Origin: an uncultured Alistipes sp.
GTDB taxonomy: Bacteria > Bacteroidota > Bacteroidia > Bacteroidales > Rikenellaceae
Assembly (NCBI GenBank): GCA_900541585.1
Contig: UQKD01000026.1
Coordinates: forward strand, 1 to 44,069
DNA: 44,069 nucleotides
Direction of reading: 5' to 3'
Shown here: positions 22,573 to 30,087 of the stretch, piece after piece
Position numbering within the stretch: position 1 is the stretch's first letter
How the letters are laid out: each line of letters opens with the position of its first letter
Position numbers and translations under genes: made by a program
The notes under the pieces: model-generated
What the model was told of the DNA's origin: nothing
Database searches by the model: none
Seen by the model: only the letters and a program-made list of their open reading frames with translations

Positions 22573-23715
22573 CTATTTCGGAGCCACCAAACCGTAGAGC
22601 TCCGTGACGCGGCTGCACATCTCCTCCCACGAGAAACGCCGACGCTCCTCGACGCAGTTCTCCCGGAAACGTTTCAGCGCGTCGCCTTCGTACATGCGGT
22701 CCATCGCCGCGGCAACCCCTTCGGCCGTCGGAGGACAGACGTAGCCCACGCGCCCGTCGGGCACGATCTCGGGCAGTCCGCCGACCGCCGTCACGACCAT
22801 CGGCACGCAGAACTGATAGGCGATCTGCGTCACGCCGCTCTGCGTGGCGGTCTTGTAGGGCTGGACGACGAAATCCGCCGCCGAGAAGTAATATTTCACG
22901 TCGTCGTCGAGGATGAACCGGTCGTGCAGCAGCACCTCGTCCTGCAATCCGTTGTCGGCGATCCGGTTCAGATACGGCTCCCTGGCCGTATAGAACTCTC
23001 CCGCCACGATCAGCCGGCGGCCTTCGGTGCGGCCCGCACGCCGGAGCTGCGCCCAGGCGTCGAGCAGCAGGTCAAGCCCCTTGTAGTCGCGGATCAGCCC
23101 GAAGAAAAGCACGTAGCGGTTCGCAGGGTCCAGCCCCAGACGCACGCACGCCTCGGAGCGTTCGACCCGCTCGCCGAAGTTCTCGAACAGCGGGTGCGGC
23201 GAAAACAGGGCCGGAGCGTCGCTGTACGCACGAAGTTCGCTGTGCACCTGCTCGGACATGTAGACGAAGCCGTCCACCGAACGCAGGTAGTAGCGGTTGA
23301 AGGGTTTGTCGGTCAGGTGGTGTTCGTGCGGCTCGACGTTGTCGATCTGACACAGCACCTTCGTATGGCCGTTGCCGCGGGCGATGCGGGCGATGGTCCC
23401 GAAGCAGGGAGCCATGAAAGGCGTCCAGTACTTCATCAGCACGAAATCGGGACGCTCGCGGCGGATGCGGCGGCCGACGCGCACCCAGTTCAGCGGGTTC
23501 ATCGTATTGACGCAGCGGCAGATGCGGAGGTCCGCAGGCGGAGGCGTCGCAACCGTCTGGCTCTCGCCGGGGAACAGCAGCGAGGGATATTGCAGCGTGA
23601 AGGTCTTGATGTCGACCTCGTTGCCCCGCCGCTGGAACGTGCGGGCCATGATCTCCATGATCGACGCCAAGCCCCCGCGGTAGGGATGGGCAGGTCCTAA
23701 AATCGTTATTTTCAT
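22573..23715 (-). CDS. GT4-family glycosyltransferase
   Basis: A cytosolic or membrane-associated enzyme of 380 residues with a GT-B fold. The start MKITILGPAHPYRGGLASIMEIMA is the N-terminal acceptor-side loop; the longer frame is rejected because this is the family start. The C-terminal half has NRYVLFFGLIRDYKGLDLLLDA (nucleotide-binding strand and loop), RLIVAGEFY, VLLHDRFI, FSAADFVVQPYKTATQSGV (the conserved E/Q-containing region of GT4) and VVTAVGGLPEIV. The GT4 EX7E first glutamate is replaced by Q in TQSG. The substrate is unknown. It is alone on the minus strand. Confidence 0.9.
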   Translation of the reverse strand: MKITILGPAHPYRGGLASIMEIMARTFQRRGNEVDIKTFTLQYPSLLFPGESQTVATPPPADLRICRCVNTMNPLNWVRVGRRIRRERPDFVLMKYWTPFMAPCFGTIARIARGNGHTKVLCQIDNVEPHEHHLTDKPFNRYYLRSVDGFVYMSEQVHSELRAYSDAPALFSPHPLFENFGERVERSEACVRLGLDPANRYVLFFGLIRDYKGLDLLLDAWAQLRRAGRTEGRRLIVAGEFYTAREPYLNRIADNGLQDEVLLHDRFILDDDVKYYFSAADFVVQPYKTATQSGVTQIAYQFCVPMVVTAVGGLPEIVPDGRVGYVCPPTAEGVAAAMDRMYEGDALKRFRENCVEERRRFSWEEMCSRVTELYGLVAPK

Positions 23716-23809
23716 CGTATCAGAACATTCCGGCAGTTTCACACCGTCCATTCGGTCCGGCAACCCGGCGTCCGCGGCCCGAGGCCGCATCTGCGAGTCC
23801 GCCCCGAAT

Positions 23810-23825
23810 CCCTCCCCCGGGAGGG
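23810..23825. repeat. REP-like hairpin
   Basis: CCCTCCC (23810-23816) and GGGAGGG (23819-23825), perfect arms, preceded by GAAT and followed by ACTCAT. It lies in the long GT4 leader. Confidence 0.45.
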
Positions 23826-23881
23826 ACTCATACGCCTCCGGCCGGCCGGGATTTCGCAGGTTTCCGCGAATGATTCAGGCA

Positions 23882-23889
23882 CAAATATA
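23882..23889 (-). promoter_or_regulatory. -7 element of the GT4 gene
   Basis: TATATTTG on the minus strand, with TTTG 22 nt upstream (plus CAAA at 23912-23915). It implies a leader of about 160 nt containing the hairpin at 23810. Confidence 0.5.
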
Positions 23890-23893
23890 ACCG

Positions 23894-23930
23894 AAAAAAA
23901 CGGGACCCCGGCAAAAGGATTCCGTTTTTT
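23894..23930 (-). terminator. Terminator after the bacterioferritin-like gene
   Basis: On the minus strand AAAAAACGG and CCGTTTTTTT are complementary around an imperfect GC stem, ending in a T-run. It lies about 30 bp after the stop at 23962. Confidence 0.65.
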
Positions 23931-23961
23931 ATGTCAGAACGGCTTTCCGCCGCACAAGCCG

Positions 23962-24504
23962 CTATTCGCCGCCGCCGGAATGTTTGAAACTTTTCGACGT
24001 ATGCTTGCTGCCGGCGGCCGATTGCAGCGCGAGGTACTCCTCGCCGTAGTCGATCACGTTCTGCAACTCGGTGCGGAAGGTGTCGAGGTGCTCCTCCTCC
24101 TCGACGATGATGTCCTGGAACATCTTGTGCGTCACGGCGTCCTTGTTCTCCGAAGCGATGCGCGATGCTTCGTTGTAGCTGTCGATCGTGCTCTGCTCCA
24201 GCTGCATGGCCATGCGCAGCATCTCCTTCACATCGGTGACCTGCCGGGTGCGGAACGAGGCGTTCATGTCCACGTCGCCCTGCAGGAACATGATGCGGTC
24301 GGAAAACTCCTCGATGTGGCGCATCTCGGCGATCGAAATCTCGCGCATGATCTTCGAGAGGTACTGGTAGCGGTCGTCCTCGAAATGGGTGTGGAAGTAC
24401 ATGTATTGCAGCGAGGTGGCGATCTCCTTGCCCACGGCATCGTTCAGCAGGTCGATGCTTACCTGATACTTGTTTTTCGCTTGTGTTTTGGTTGCGCTTT
24501 CCAT
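23962..24504 (-). CDS. Bacterioferritin-like ferroxidase
   Basis: A four-helix-bundle protein of 180 residues. The di-iron ligands appear as E27 (GKEIATSLQYMYFH), E60 and H63 (AEMRHIEEF), E103 (MQLEQSTIDSYNEA), and E136 with H139 (VEEEEHL), the order of the bacterioferritin ferroxidase centre. M53 lies where bacterioferritins hold the haem-ligand methionine, but haem binding is inferred. The Ser/Lys/Gly-rich tail (KHTSKSFKHSGGGE) is an extension. Likely role: iron storage and peroxide detoxification in the cytosol. The ATG at 24504 is preferred over the upstream frame. A hairpin with a T-run ends only 4 nt before this ATG. Confidence 0.88.
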   Translation of the reverse strand: MESATKTQAKNKYQVSIDLLNDAVGKEIATSLQYMYFHTHFEDDRYQYLSKIMREISIAEMRHIEEFSDRIMFLQGDVDMNASFRTRQVTDVKEMLRMAMQLEQSTIDSYNEASRIASENKDAVTHKMFQDIIVEEEEHLDTFRTELQNVIDYGEEYLALQSAAGSKHTSKSFKHSGGGE

Positions 24505-24508
24505 AATG

Positions 24509-24539
24509 AAAAAGGTTTTGCAGCCGTAACTGCAAAACC
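24509..24539 (-). terminator. Hairpin with T-run directly before the bacterioferritin start
   Basis: On the minus strand GGTTTTGCAG (24539-24530) and CTGCAAAACC (24523-24514) form a perfect 10-bp stem, loop TTACGG, then TTTTT (24513-24509). The ATG at 24504 follows after 4 nt. It is a terminator of the upstream thioesterase gene, an attenuator of the bacterioferritin gene, or both. Confidence 0.75.
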
Positions 24540-24576
24540 CGTTCCACAAGCGCCCTGCGAAGCGTTCCCCGCAGGT

Positions 24577-25305
24577 CTATTTCCATTCGATAGAGGCACG
24601 CACGGCCGCCGCAGCGCCGTCGCCCGAGATTTCGAACAGCGCCGAACGCTCGCGCTGCTCGCACCCCACCGTCAGCATCTGCCCGAAGCGGCACTCTTTC
24701 AGAAAGTGGATGTCCAGCCGCACGGGGGCCTCCTGCGTCAGCATCCCGACGGGCAGCATGTCGAGCATCATTTCGATATAGCGCATCGTGTTGACGTGGC
24801 GGTTGAAGTCGATGTCGCTGTAAACCACCCGGTGTTCGGTCGTCGCGGTAGGATTCACCGCGCGGATCTTGCGCGGCTTGTCCGTCGGGGGTGCGGCGTC
24901 GACGATGGCGTCGGCATGCGCGTCGCCCACCCACGAGAGGTCGATCGCCGAACGGCTCTGCAGGTCGATCATCGCCCACTGCGTCACGGCGCGGCCGAAC
25001 TCGCGGCCCGCGGCATCGGTCAGCGTGAAGTTTCGCGTCGAGAGCACCCGGCCGTAATCGCTGATCCACGTGGCCACGGTATAGTCGGTGTACTGCGTGG
25101 GCTGCCAGTCCAACTCGACGGCCATGCGGGAGAGCACCCACGAATGGTTGTCGGCATTCAGCGCATCGACACCGAAACCCTTCCCGTGGGCGTCGATGCC
25201 TGCGGTATTGAGTATCGAGCCGCCCAGCGAAGGAATTGTCGCCCGCAGCGTGAAATCCACGTCCTGCGGTTCAACCCGGTAATTATAGCGTGATTTTTCG
25301 GCCAT
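24577..25305 (-). CDS. Acyl-ACP thioesterase (FatA/FatB family)
   Basis: A protein of 242 residues with two hotdog domains that releases free fatty acids from acyl carrier protein. The C-terminal hotdog carries the catalytic set: D166, N168 and H170 (VYSDIDFNRHVNTMRYIEMM), then E204 and C205 (DIHFLKECRFGQ), matching Asp, Asn, His, Glu and Cys of plant FatB. The N-terminal hotdog has NHSWVLSRMAVELDWQP. Length is normal for bacterial members. It is divergent from the membrane-protein gene at 25392, with facing -7 boxes about 12 nt apart. Confidence 0.93.
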   Translation of the reverse strand: MAEKSRYNYRVEPQDVDFTLRATIPSLGGSILNTAGIDAHGKGFGVDALNADNHSWVLSRMAVELDWQPTQYTDYTVATWISDYGRVLSTRNFTLTDAAGREFGRAVTQWAMIDLQSRSAIDLSWVGDAHADAIVDAAPPTDKPRKIRAVNPTATTEHRVVYSDIDFNRHVNTMRYIEMMLDMLPVGMLTQEAPVRLDIHFLKECRFGQMLTVGCEQRERSALFEISGDGAAAAVRASIEWK

Positions 25306-25331
25306 TGCATTGAATTTTACGGTTATGCTGG

Positions 25332-25339
25332 CAAAGATA
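25332..25339 (-). promoter_or_regulatory. -7 element of the acyl-ACP thioesterase gene
   Basis: TATCTTTG on the minus strand, 26 nt before the ATG at 25305. It is paired back-to-back with the plus-strand box at 25352. Confidence 0.6.
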
Positions 25340-25351
25340 CGATTTTTTTCG

Positions 25352-25359
25352 TATATTTG
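25352..25359 (+). promoter_or_regulatory. -7 element of the membrane-protein gene at 25392
   Basis: TATATTTG, 32 nt before the ATG. The two divergent -7 boxes are separated by 12 nt, so the polymerases must compete. Confidence 0.6.
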
Positions 25360-25391
25360 TTTTCGACGTTAACCCTTAAAACCTGTTAGTT

Positions 25392-26003
25392 ATGGAAATG
25401 AAAAAACTCGATTTCGGAGAAACTCTCAAAGACTCCATCGCCATCGGCGTAAAGAACGCGCCTTCGGTCATCGCCGCAGTGGCGTTATGGCTCATTACGA
25501 TCTGGATACCTTATCTCAATGTGGGAACCACGATCGCCATCGCCTTGCTGCCCACGCAGTTGGCCAAGGGTGAGATTATCAATCCCCTGGGCATTTTCGA
25601 CAGCAAATACCGCCGTTACATGGGCGAGTTCTTCATCACGATGGGCCTGATGGTTTTCCCGATTTTCATCGGCGTGCTCTTCATGATCGTCCCGGGCATC
25701 GTGCTCTCGATTGCATGGACGCTGTCCTACTATTTCCTCATCGAAAAGGGCAAAAATCCGATACAGGCCATCAAGGCTTCGAACGACGCCACCTACGGCA
25801 GCAAATGGACCATGTTCTTCGTATCGCTGGTCGTCGGCGTGCTGTTCGGCATCGTATTCGGCATTTTCCAGGCCATCTGCAACGCCATCGGCGTCGGCTT
25901 CATCACCTTCGTCATCATGTTCATCCTTTATGTGCTGGCCATTTCGATTTCGATGGCCATCAACGCCTCTTTCTGGAAACAGTTGAAAGACAACGTGGAA
26001 TAA
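25392..26003 (+). CDS. Polytopic membrane protein, function unknown
   Basis: A protein of 203 residues. The N-terminus MEMKKLDFGETLKDSIAIGVKN is amphipathic and cytosolic. About five hydrophobic segments follow (about 25-55, 78-100, 103-118, 135-160 and 165-190), rich in Gly and aromatic residues. The middle has EKGKNPIQAIKASNDATYGSKW, a cytosolic loop typical of DUF975-like or glycerophosphodiester-phosphodiesterase membrane-domain proteins; this is only a resemblance. It is monocistronic, with its own promoter and a strong terminator. Confidence 0.8.
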   Translation: MEMKKLDFGETLKDSIAIGVKNAPSVIAAVALWLITIWIPYLNVGTTIAIALLPTQLAKGEIINPLGIFDSKYRRYMGEFFITMGLMVFPIFIGVLFMIVPGIVLSIAWTLSYYFLIEKGKNPIQAIKASNDATYGSKWTMFFVSLVVGVLFGIVFGIFQAICNAIGVGFITFVIMFILYVLAISISMAINASFWKQLKDNVE

Positions 26004-26021
26004 ACCTTTCGGTCACCATGC

Positions 26022-26051
26022 AAGGACGATACCGGGTATCGTCCTTTTTTT
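26022..26051 (+). terminator. Intrinsic terminator
   Basis: AAGGACGATACC (26022-26033) pairs with GGTATCGTCCTT (26035-26046), followed by a T-run. Confidence 0.92.
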
Positions 26052-26092
26052 ATCCCCGGAGAAAAAATTTTATCGAAAAACGATAAATATTG

Positions 26093-26122
26093 TTTGTTTT
26101 TCGAAAATTAATCCTATCTTTG
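26093..26122 (+). promoter_or_regulatory. Promoter of the DUF2975/HTH pair
   Basis: TTTG (26093-26096), 18 nt, TATCTTTG (26115-26122), 26 nt before the ATG at 26149. Confidence 0.75.
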
Positions 26123-26148
26123 CAACTGTAAAACCAAAAAAGTCACAC

Positions 26149-26862
26149 ATGCAGAACAAAAAATCGCTCCTGCAACGCCTGCTGGTCATCTACATTACGT
26201 TTTTCATCGTACTCGTGGCAAGCATCGCCCACGGAATCCTGCCCAATTTCTCGCGGGGCGCGGCGGAAGGCGTGGAACTCGGTAACGACATCGCCGAAAA
26301 ATGGAAATCCGGCGTGCCGCGCATGATCTACATGCTGGGCGACATACGGGTGACGGGACAGCCCGAAGCGGCCGTCGAAATCGCCGCGGCTCCGGGCGTT
26401 GAAATCAAAGCCAACGTCCGCAAACTCGGCCTCGTCGTCGAGCAGGACGCCCCGGGCACATCGCCGCTGGGACTGGCATTCCGTTCGATAGGCGGCAGCG
26501 CATGGCTCTATGCGCTGGTCATGCTCTGCCCGCTCCTCTACCTGGCCATCATCGTACTGATGTTCGTGATCATCCACTCGCTGCGCCGCTCGATCCGCGA
26601 AGAGCGCACGCTCGACAAACGCAACGTCTGGTATCTGCGCGCAATCGGCATGCTGACGATCGTCACCGAACTGATCAGCAACACCGTGAACTGGGTGATG
26701 AACAGCCGCGCCGCCGAACTGCTCGCCGGAAGCGGATACACCGTCGACGCGAGTTTCCACATCTCCTACGCAATGATCATCATGGGCATCCTGATCCTTT
26801 TCGCCGCCGAGGTCTTCGCCATCGGCCAGAATTTGAGCGAGGAGCAGAAACTGACCATCTAA
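26149..26862 (+). CDS. DUF2975 membrane protein
   Basis: A protein of 237 residues with four membrane spans (about 13-32, 123-147, 164-186 and 203-223). The large loop between spans 1 and 2 (about 33-120) should be periplasmic. The pattern IRRS.REER.LDKRNVWYLRAIG followed by LISN...W is typical of DUF2975, seen here as SLRRSIREERTLDKRNVW. DUF2975 genes are commonly paired with a small Cro/CI regulator, as here, 51 bp downstream. The membrane partner may sequester or sense for the regulator; this is inferred from gene pairing, not proven. Confidence 0.88.
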   Translation: MQNKKSLLQRLLVIYITFFIVLVASIAHGILPNFSRGAAEGVELGNDIAEKWKSGVPRMIYMLGDIRVTGQPEAAVEIAAAPGVEIKANVRKLGLVVEQDAPGTSPLGLAFRSIGGSAWLYALVMLCPLLYLAIIVLMFVIIHSLRRSIREERTLDKRNVWYLRAIGMLTIVTELISNTVNWVMNSRAAELLAGSGYTVDASFHISYAMIIMGILILFAAEVFAIGQNLSEEQKLTI

Positions 26863-26896
26863 AACAGGCGATATGAGAGAAATGCAAACGATAAAA

Positions 26897-26905
26897 GGGG
26901 GGGGG
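26897..26905 (+). repeat. G9 homopolymer in the regulator leader
   Basis: Nine consecutive G lie 8 nt before the ATG at 26914, where a ribosome site would be. A small frame from the ATG at 26873 crosses the tract and stops at 26923. One added G would fuse it in frame to the regulator. Confidence 0.8.
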
Positions 26906-26913
26906 ACGAATTT

Positions 26914-27135
26914 ATGGCGATAATCATAAACATAGACGTAATGATGGCCAAACGCAAAATGTCGCTCGGCGAGCTGGCCGAACGGGTCGACATCACGCCC
27001 GCCAACCTCTCGATCCTCAAGAACGGGAAGGCCAAGGCCATCCGGTTTTCCACGCTCGAAGCGATCTGCCGCGAGCTGGACTGCCAGCCGGGGGATGTCA
27101 TCGAATACCGCCCCGAAGAGACACAGAAACAATAA
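26914..27135 (+). CDS. Cro/CI-type HTH regulator, YozG-like
   Basis: A DNA-binding protein of 73 residues. The helix-turn-helix is MSLGELAERVDITPANLSIL (about residues 16-35), followed by KNGKAKAIRFSTLEAICREL, the usual third and fourth helices of this short Cro/CI group, and DCQPGDVIEY. The ATG at 26914 gives the family start MAIIINIDVMMAKRK. It is paired with the DUF2975 gene upstream, probably in one transcript. The G9 tract just ahead may make translation variable. The M16 peptidase gene begins 18 bp after its stop. Confidence 0.93.
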   Translation: MAIIINIDVMMAKRKMSLGELAERVDITPANLSILKNGKAKAIRFSTLEAICRELDCQPGDVIEYRPEETQKQ

Positions 27136-27153
27136 ACTTTATACCAAAAGCCA

Positions 27154-29967
27154 ATGAAAAAATTATTGATGCTGGCCGTCGCGGCATTCGCCGCCGGCAG
27201 TGCCGTGGCACAGATGAACCAGCCGATCCCCGTCGATCCGGAGGTCCGCACCGGGAAACTGGAAAACGGAATGACCTACTACATCCGCCACAACGAAAAG
27301 CCGAAAGGCCAGGCCGATTTCTACATCCTCCACGATGTGGGAGCCATCCAGGAGAACGATTCGCAGCAGGGCCTCGCCCACTTCCTGGAGCACATGGCCT
27401 TCAACGGAACCAAGAACCTCCCAGGCAAACAACTCACGGAGTATCTGGAAACCGTGGGCGTGAAATTCGGCGCCAACCTCAACGCCGGCACGAGCTGGGA
27501 CTACACGTGCTACAACATGAAGGACGTGCCGACCTCGCGCGAGGGAATCATCGACTCGGCGCTGCTGATCCTGCACGACTGGTCGCACTTCATCGCCCTG
27601 GAGCCGGAGGAAATCGACTCGGAGCGCGGCGTGATCATGGAGGAGCTGCGCACGCGCGACGGCGCGTCGTGGCGTTCGACGATGAAGCTGTTGCAGGCGC
27701 TGGGCAAAGGCACGAAGTACGAGCACCGCAACCTGATCGGCTACCTCGACGGACTGAAGAACTTCCGGCACAAGGAACTGGAAGATTTCTACAACCAATG
27801 GTATCGTCCGGATTACCAGGCCGTGATCGTCGTGGGTGACATCGACGTAGACGCCGTGGAGTCCAAGATCAAGACGCTGATGGCCGACATCCCGGCTCCT
27901 GCCGCCGGCGCATCGCAGAAGGAGACCATCGTGGTTCCCGACAACGAGGAACCGATCGTCAGCATCTACACCGATCCCGAAATGCAGGGCACGAAGGTAC
28001 AGCTCTTCATCAAGCGCCCGGCGCTTCCCGAGCAGCTCGCCAACACGGTGCTGGCCGAGGCCAACAACGTGATCGAAGCCTACATGACCACGATGGAGAA
28101 CGCCCGCCTGCAAGAGATCGCCATGCAGCCCGACGCACCGTTCCTCGGCGCCGGCATGGGCACGGGCGACGTGATCGGCATCATCCCGACGCTCGACGCC
28201 ACGGTATTCGTCGCCATGACCGAGGACGGCAAGCTGGCCCGCGGCTTCGAGACTCTCTATACCGAAATGGAGAAGGTGCGCCGCTACGGATTCACGCAGG
28301 GCGAGTTCGAACGCGCCCAGGAGAACCTGATGCGTCAGGCCGAACGCTCGTACGCCAACCGCAACGACCGCCGCAACAACGAATTCGTGCAGACCTATCT
28401 GAACAACTACCAGAAAAACCAGCCGATGCCCGACGCCGAGACCGAATGGCAGCTCGACAGCATGCTGATCAAGATGCTCAGCGTGGATGCCGTCAACGCC
28501 TTCGCGAAGCAGACCATCCTTCCGACGAATCAGGTGATCGTGATCAACGCTCCCGAGAAGGAGGGTGTCGCGACGCCCACCGCCGAGGAGATTCTCGCCA
28601 TCCGCGACAAGGTGGCCGCATCGGAGGTCACGGCCTATGAGGACAACGTGGTCAAGGAACCGCTGATCGCAGAAGGGACCGTGCTCAAAGGCTCGCCCGT
28701 GAAGAAGACGGCCGAGGACAAAGTGCTCGGAACGACGGAGTGGACGCTGGCCAACGGCGCGAAGGTCGTCGTGAAACCCACGACCTTCAAGGCCGACGAA
28801 GTGCGCCTGGGCGTAGTGGGCAAGGGCGGTCTGTCGCTGCTCTCCGACGAGGAGTTCTACATGGGCGAAATGATGCCCGCCGTGAACTCGATGTCGGGCG
28901 TCGGCAAATTCTCGGCCACGGAACTCAAGAAACAGCTTTCGGGCAAAACGGCTTCGGTGCAGCCCTCGGTGGAGAACTACACCAGCGCCATGGGCGGCGT
29001 CTGCTCGCCCAAGGACATCGAGACGATGCTCCAGCTGCTCTACCTCAATTTCACGCAGCCGCGTTTCAACAAGGACGACGTGGACAACCTCACGAAAATG
29101 CTCCTCGCACAGCTCGCCAACGCCAAATCGAGCCCCGACTTCCTGATGCAGGAGAAGGTGATCGACGCCGTCTACGGCCACAATCCCCGCCGTCAGATGA
29201 TCTCGACGGAAATCGTCGACAAATTCAGCTTCGAGCAGCTGCCCGGCATCTACGCGAAACTCTACCCCGGCGCCAACGGCTTCGTCTTCACGTTCGTGGG
29301 CAACATCGACCCCGAAACGCTGAAACCCCTCGTGGAAAAGTATATCGGTTCGATCCCCGCCACCCGGAAACCGATCGATTACGTCGACGACAAGGCCTAT
29401 CCGGTGAAGGGAGAGGTTACGGAGGAGTTCACAGCCCCGATGCAGCAGCCGAAAGTCTCGGTCAACTACTACTTCTCGGGAGAGATGCCCTACACGCTCA
29501 AAAACAAAATGGCCCTGACGTTCCTGACGCAGGCGCTCAATTCGCGCTACCTCATTTCGATCCGCGAGGAGAAGGGCGGAACCTACGGCGTGCGCGTCCA
29601 GGGTTCGACGAAGTACATCCCCCGCGAAACCTACGACATGACCATTTCGTTCGACACCAACGAGGAGATGGCCGACGAACTGCGCGAGATCGTGATGAAG
29701 GAGATCGAGGAGATCGCCGCGAACGGTCCCAAGAGCGAGGACATCGAGAAAAACCGCGAATTCATGCTCAAGAGCTGGAAAAACAGCCTCGAACAGAACG
29801 GCGCATGGATGAACTACATCCAGATCAAATACGGCTCGGGCCTGGACTACGTCGCCGACCACGAACAGGCGATCCGCGACCTGACCAACGCCGACGTGCA
29901 GGCGCTCGCCAAGAAGATCCTGGCGGACGGCAACCTCGTGAAGGTCGTCATGCGCCCGTCGAAGTAA
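27154..29967 (+). CDS. M16-family zinc peptidase (pitrilysin type), exported
   Basis: A protein of 937 residues. The signal peptide MKKLLMLAVAAFAAGSAVAQ is cleaved after AVA or AQ. The N-terminal peptidase half has the inverted zinc motif H76-F-L-E79-H80 (GLAHFLEHMAFNGT), with the third ligand about 77 residues on, E157 in IDSERGVIMEE. The C-terminal half is a second M16 pair without zinc and ends with REEKGGTYGVRVQ, the substrate-binding R/Y region. Length is typical of the two-halves form seen in Bacteroidota. It should act in the periplasm or at the outer membrane on peptides. No ATG-proximal promoter is seen, so it may be cotranscribed with the regulator. A terminator follows. Confidence 0.94.
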   Translation: MKKLLMLAVAAFAAGSAVAQMNQPIPVDPEVRTGKLENGMTYYIRHNEKPKGQADFYILHDVGAIQENDSQQGLAHFLEHMAFNGTKNLPGKQLTEYLETVGVKFGANLNAGTSWDYTCYNMKDVPTSREGIIDSALLILHDWSHFIALEPEEIDSERGVIMEELRTRDGASWRSTMKLLQALGKGTKYEHRNLIGYLDGLKNFRHKELEDFYNQWYRPDYQAVIVVGDIDVDAVESKIKTLMADIPAPAAGASQKETIVVPDNEEPIVSIYTDPEMQGTKVQLFIKRPALPEQLANTVLAEANNVIEAYMTTMENARLQEIAMQPDAPFLGAGMGTGDVIGIIPTLDATVFVAMTEDGKLARGFETLYTEMEKVRRYGFTQGEFERAQENLMRQAERSYANRNDRRNNEFVQTYLNNYQKNQPMPDAETEWQLDSMLIKMLSVDAVNAFAKQTILPTNQVIVINAPEKEGVATPTAEEILAIRDKVAASEVTAYEDNVVKEPLIAEGTVLKGSPVKKTAEDKVLGTTEWTLANGAKVVVKPTTFKADEVRLGVVGKGGLSLLSDEEFYMGEMMPAVNSMSGVGKFSATELKKQLSGKTASVQPSVENYTSAMGGVCSPKDIETMLQLLYLNFTQPRFNKDDVDNLTKMLLAQLANAKSSPDFLMQEKVIDAVYGHNPRRQMISTEIVDKFSFEQLPGIYAKLYPGANGFVFTFVGNIDPETLKPLVEKYIGSIPATRKPIDYVDDKAYPVKGEVTEEFTAPMQQPKVSVNYYFSGEMPYTLKNKMALTFLTQALNSRYLISIREEKGGTYGVRVQGSTKYIPRETYDMTISFDTNEEMADELREIVMKEIEEIAANGPKSEDIEKNREFMLKSWKNSLEQNGAWMNYIQIKYGSGLDYVADHEQAIRDLTNADVQALAKKILADGNLVKVVMRPSK

Positions 29968-30002
29968 GCGACAAAACGAACAATTTTTCAAACCGATCGA
30001 AT

Positions 30003-30030
30003 AAGGCAGCCACCCAGTTGGCTGCCTTTT
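30003..30030 (+). terminator. Intrinsic terminator after the M16 peptidase gene
   Basis: AAGGCAGCCA (30003-30012) pairs with TGGCTGCCTT (30019-30028), followed by a short T-run. Confidence 0.88.
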
Positions 30031-30056
30031 CTTTCCCCGGACGGGCTGAAAATGGT

Positions 30057-30064
30057 TAACTTTG
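30057..30064 (+). promoter_or_regulatory. -7 element of the LtaS-like gene
   Basis: TAACTTTG, with TTTC 21 nt upstream. It is 23 nt before the ATG at 30088, which argues against the earlier start in the same frame. Confidence 0.65.
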
Positions 30065-30087
30065 CACCGTTAATTACCAAACCCATC

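Noticed and set aside
27163..29991. 942-codon frame antisense to the M16 peptidase gene
   Set aside because: It is a shadow of high GC3 codons; the sense frame has signal peptide and zinc motif.
30052..30087. Earlier start for the LtaS-like gene
   Set aside because: The -7 box at 30057-30064 lies inside this extension, so the transcript starts after it; the ATG at 30088 fits.
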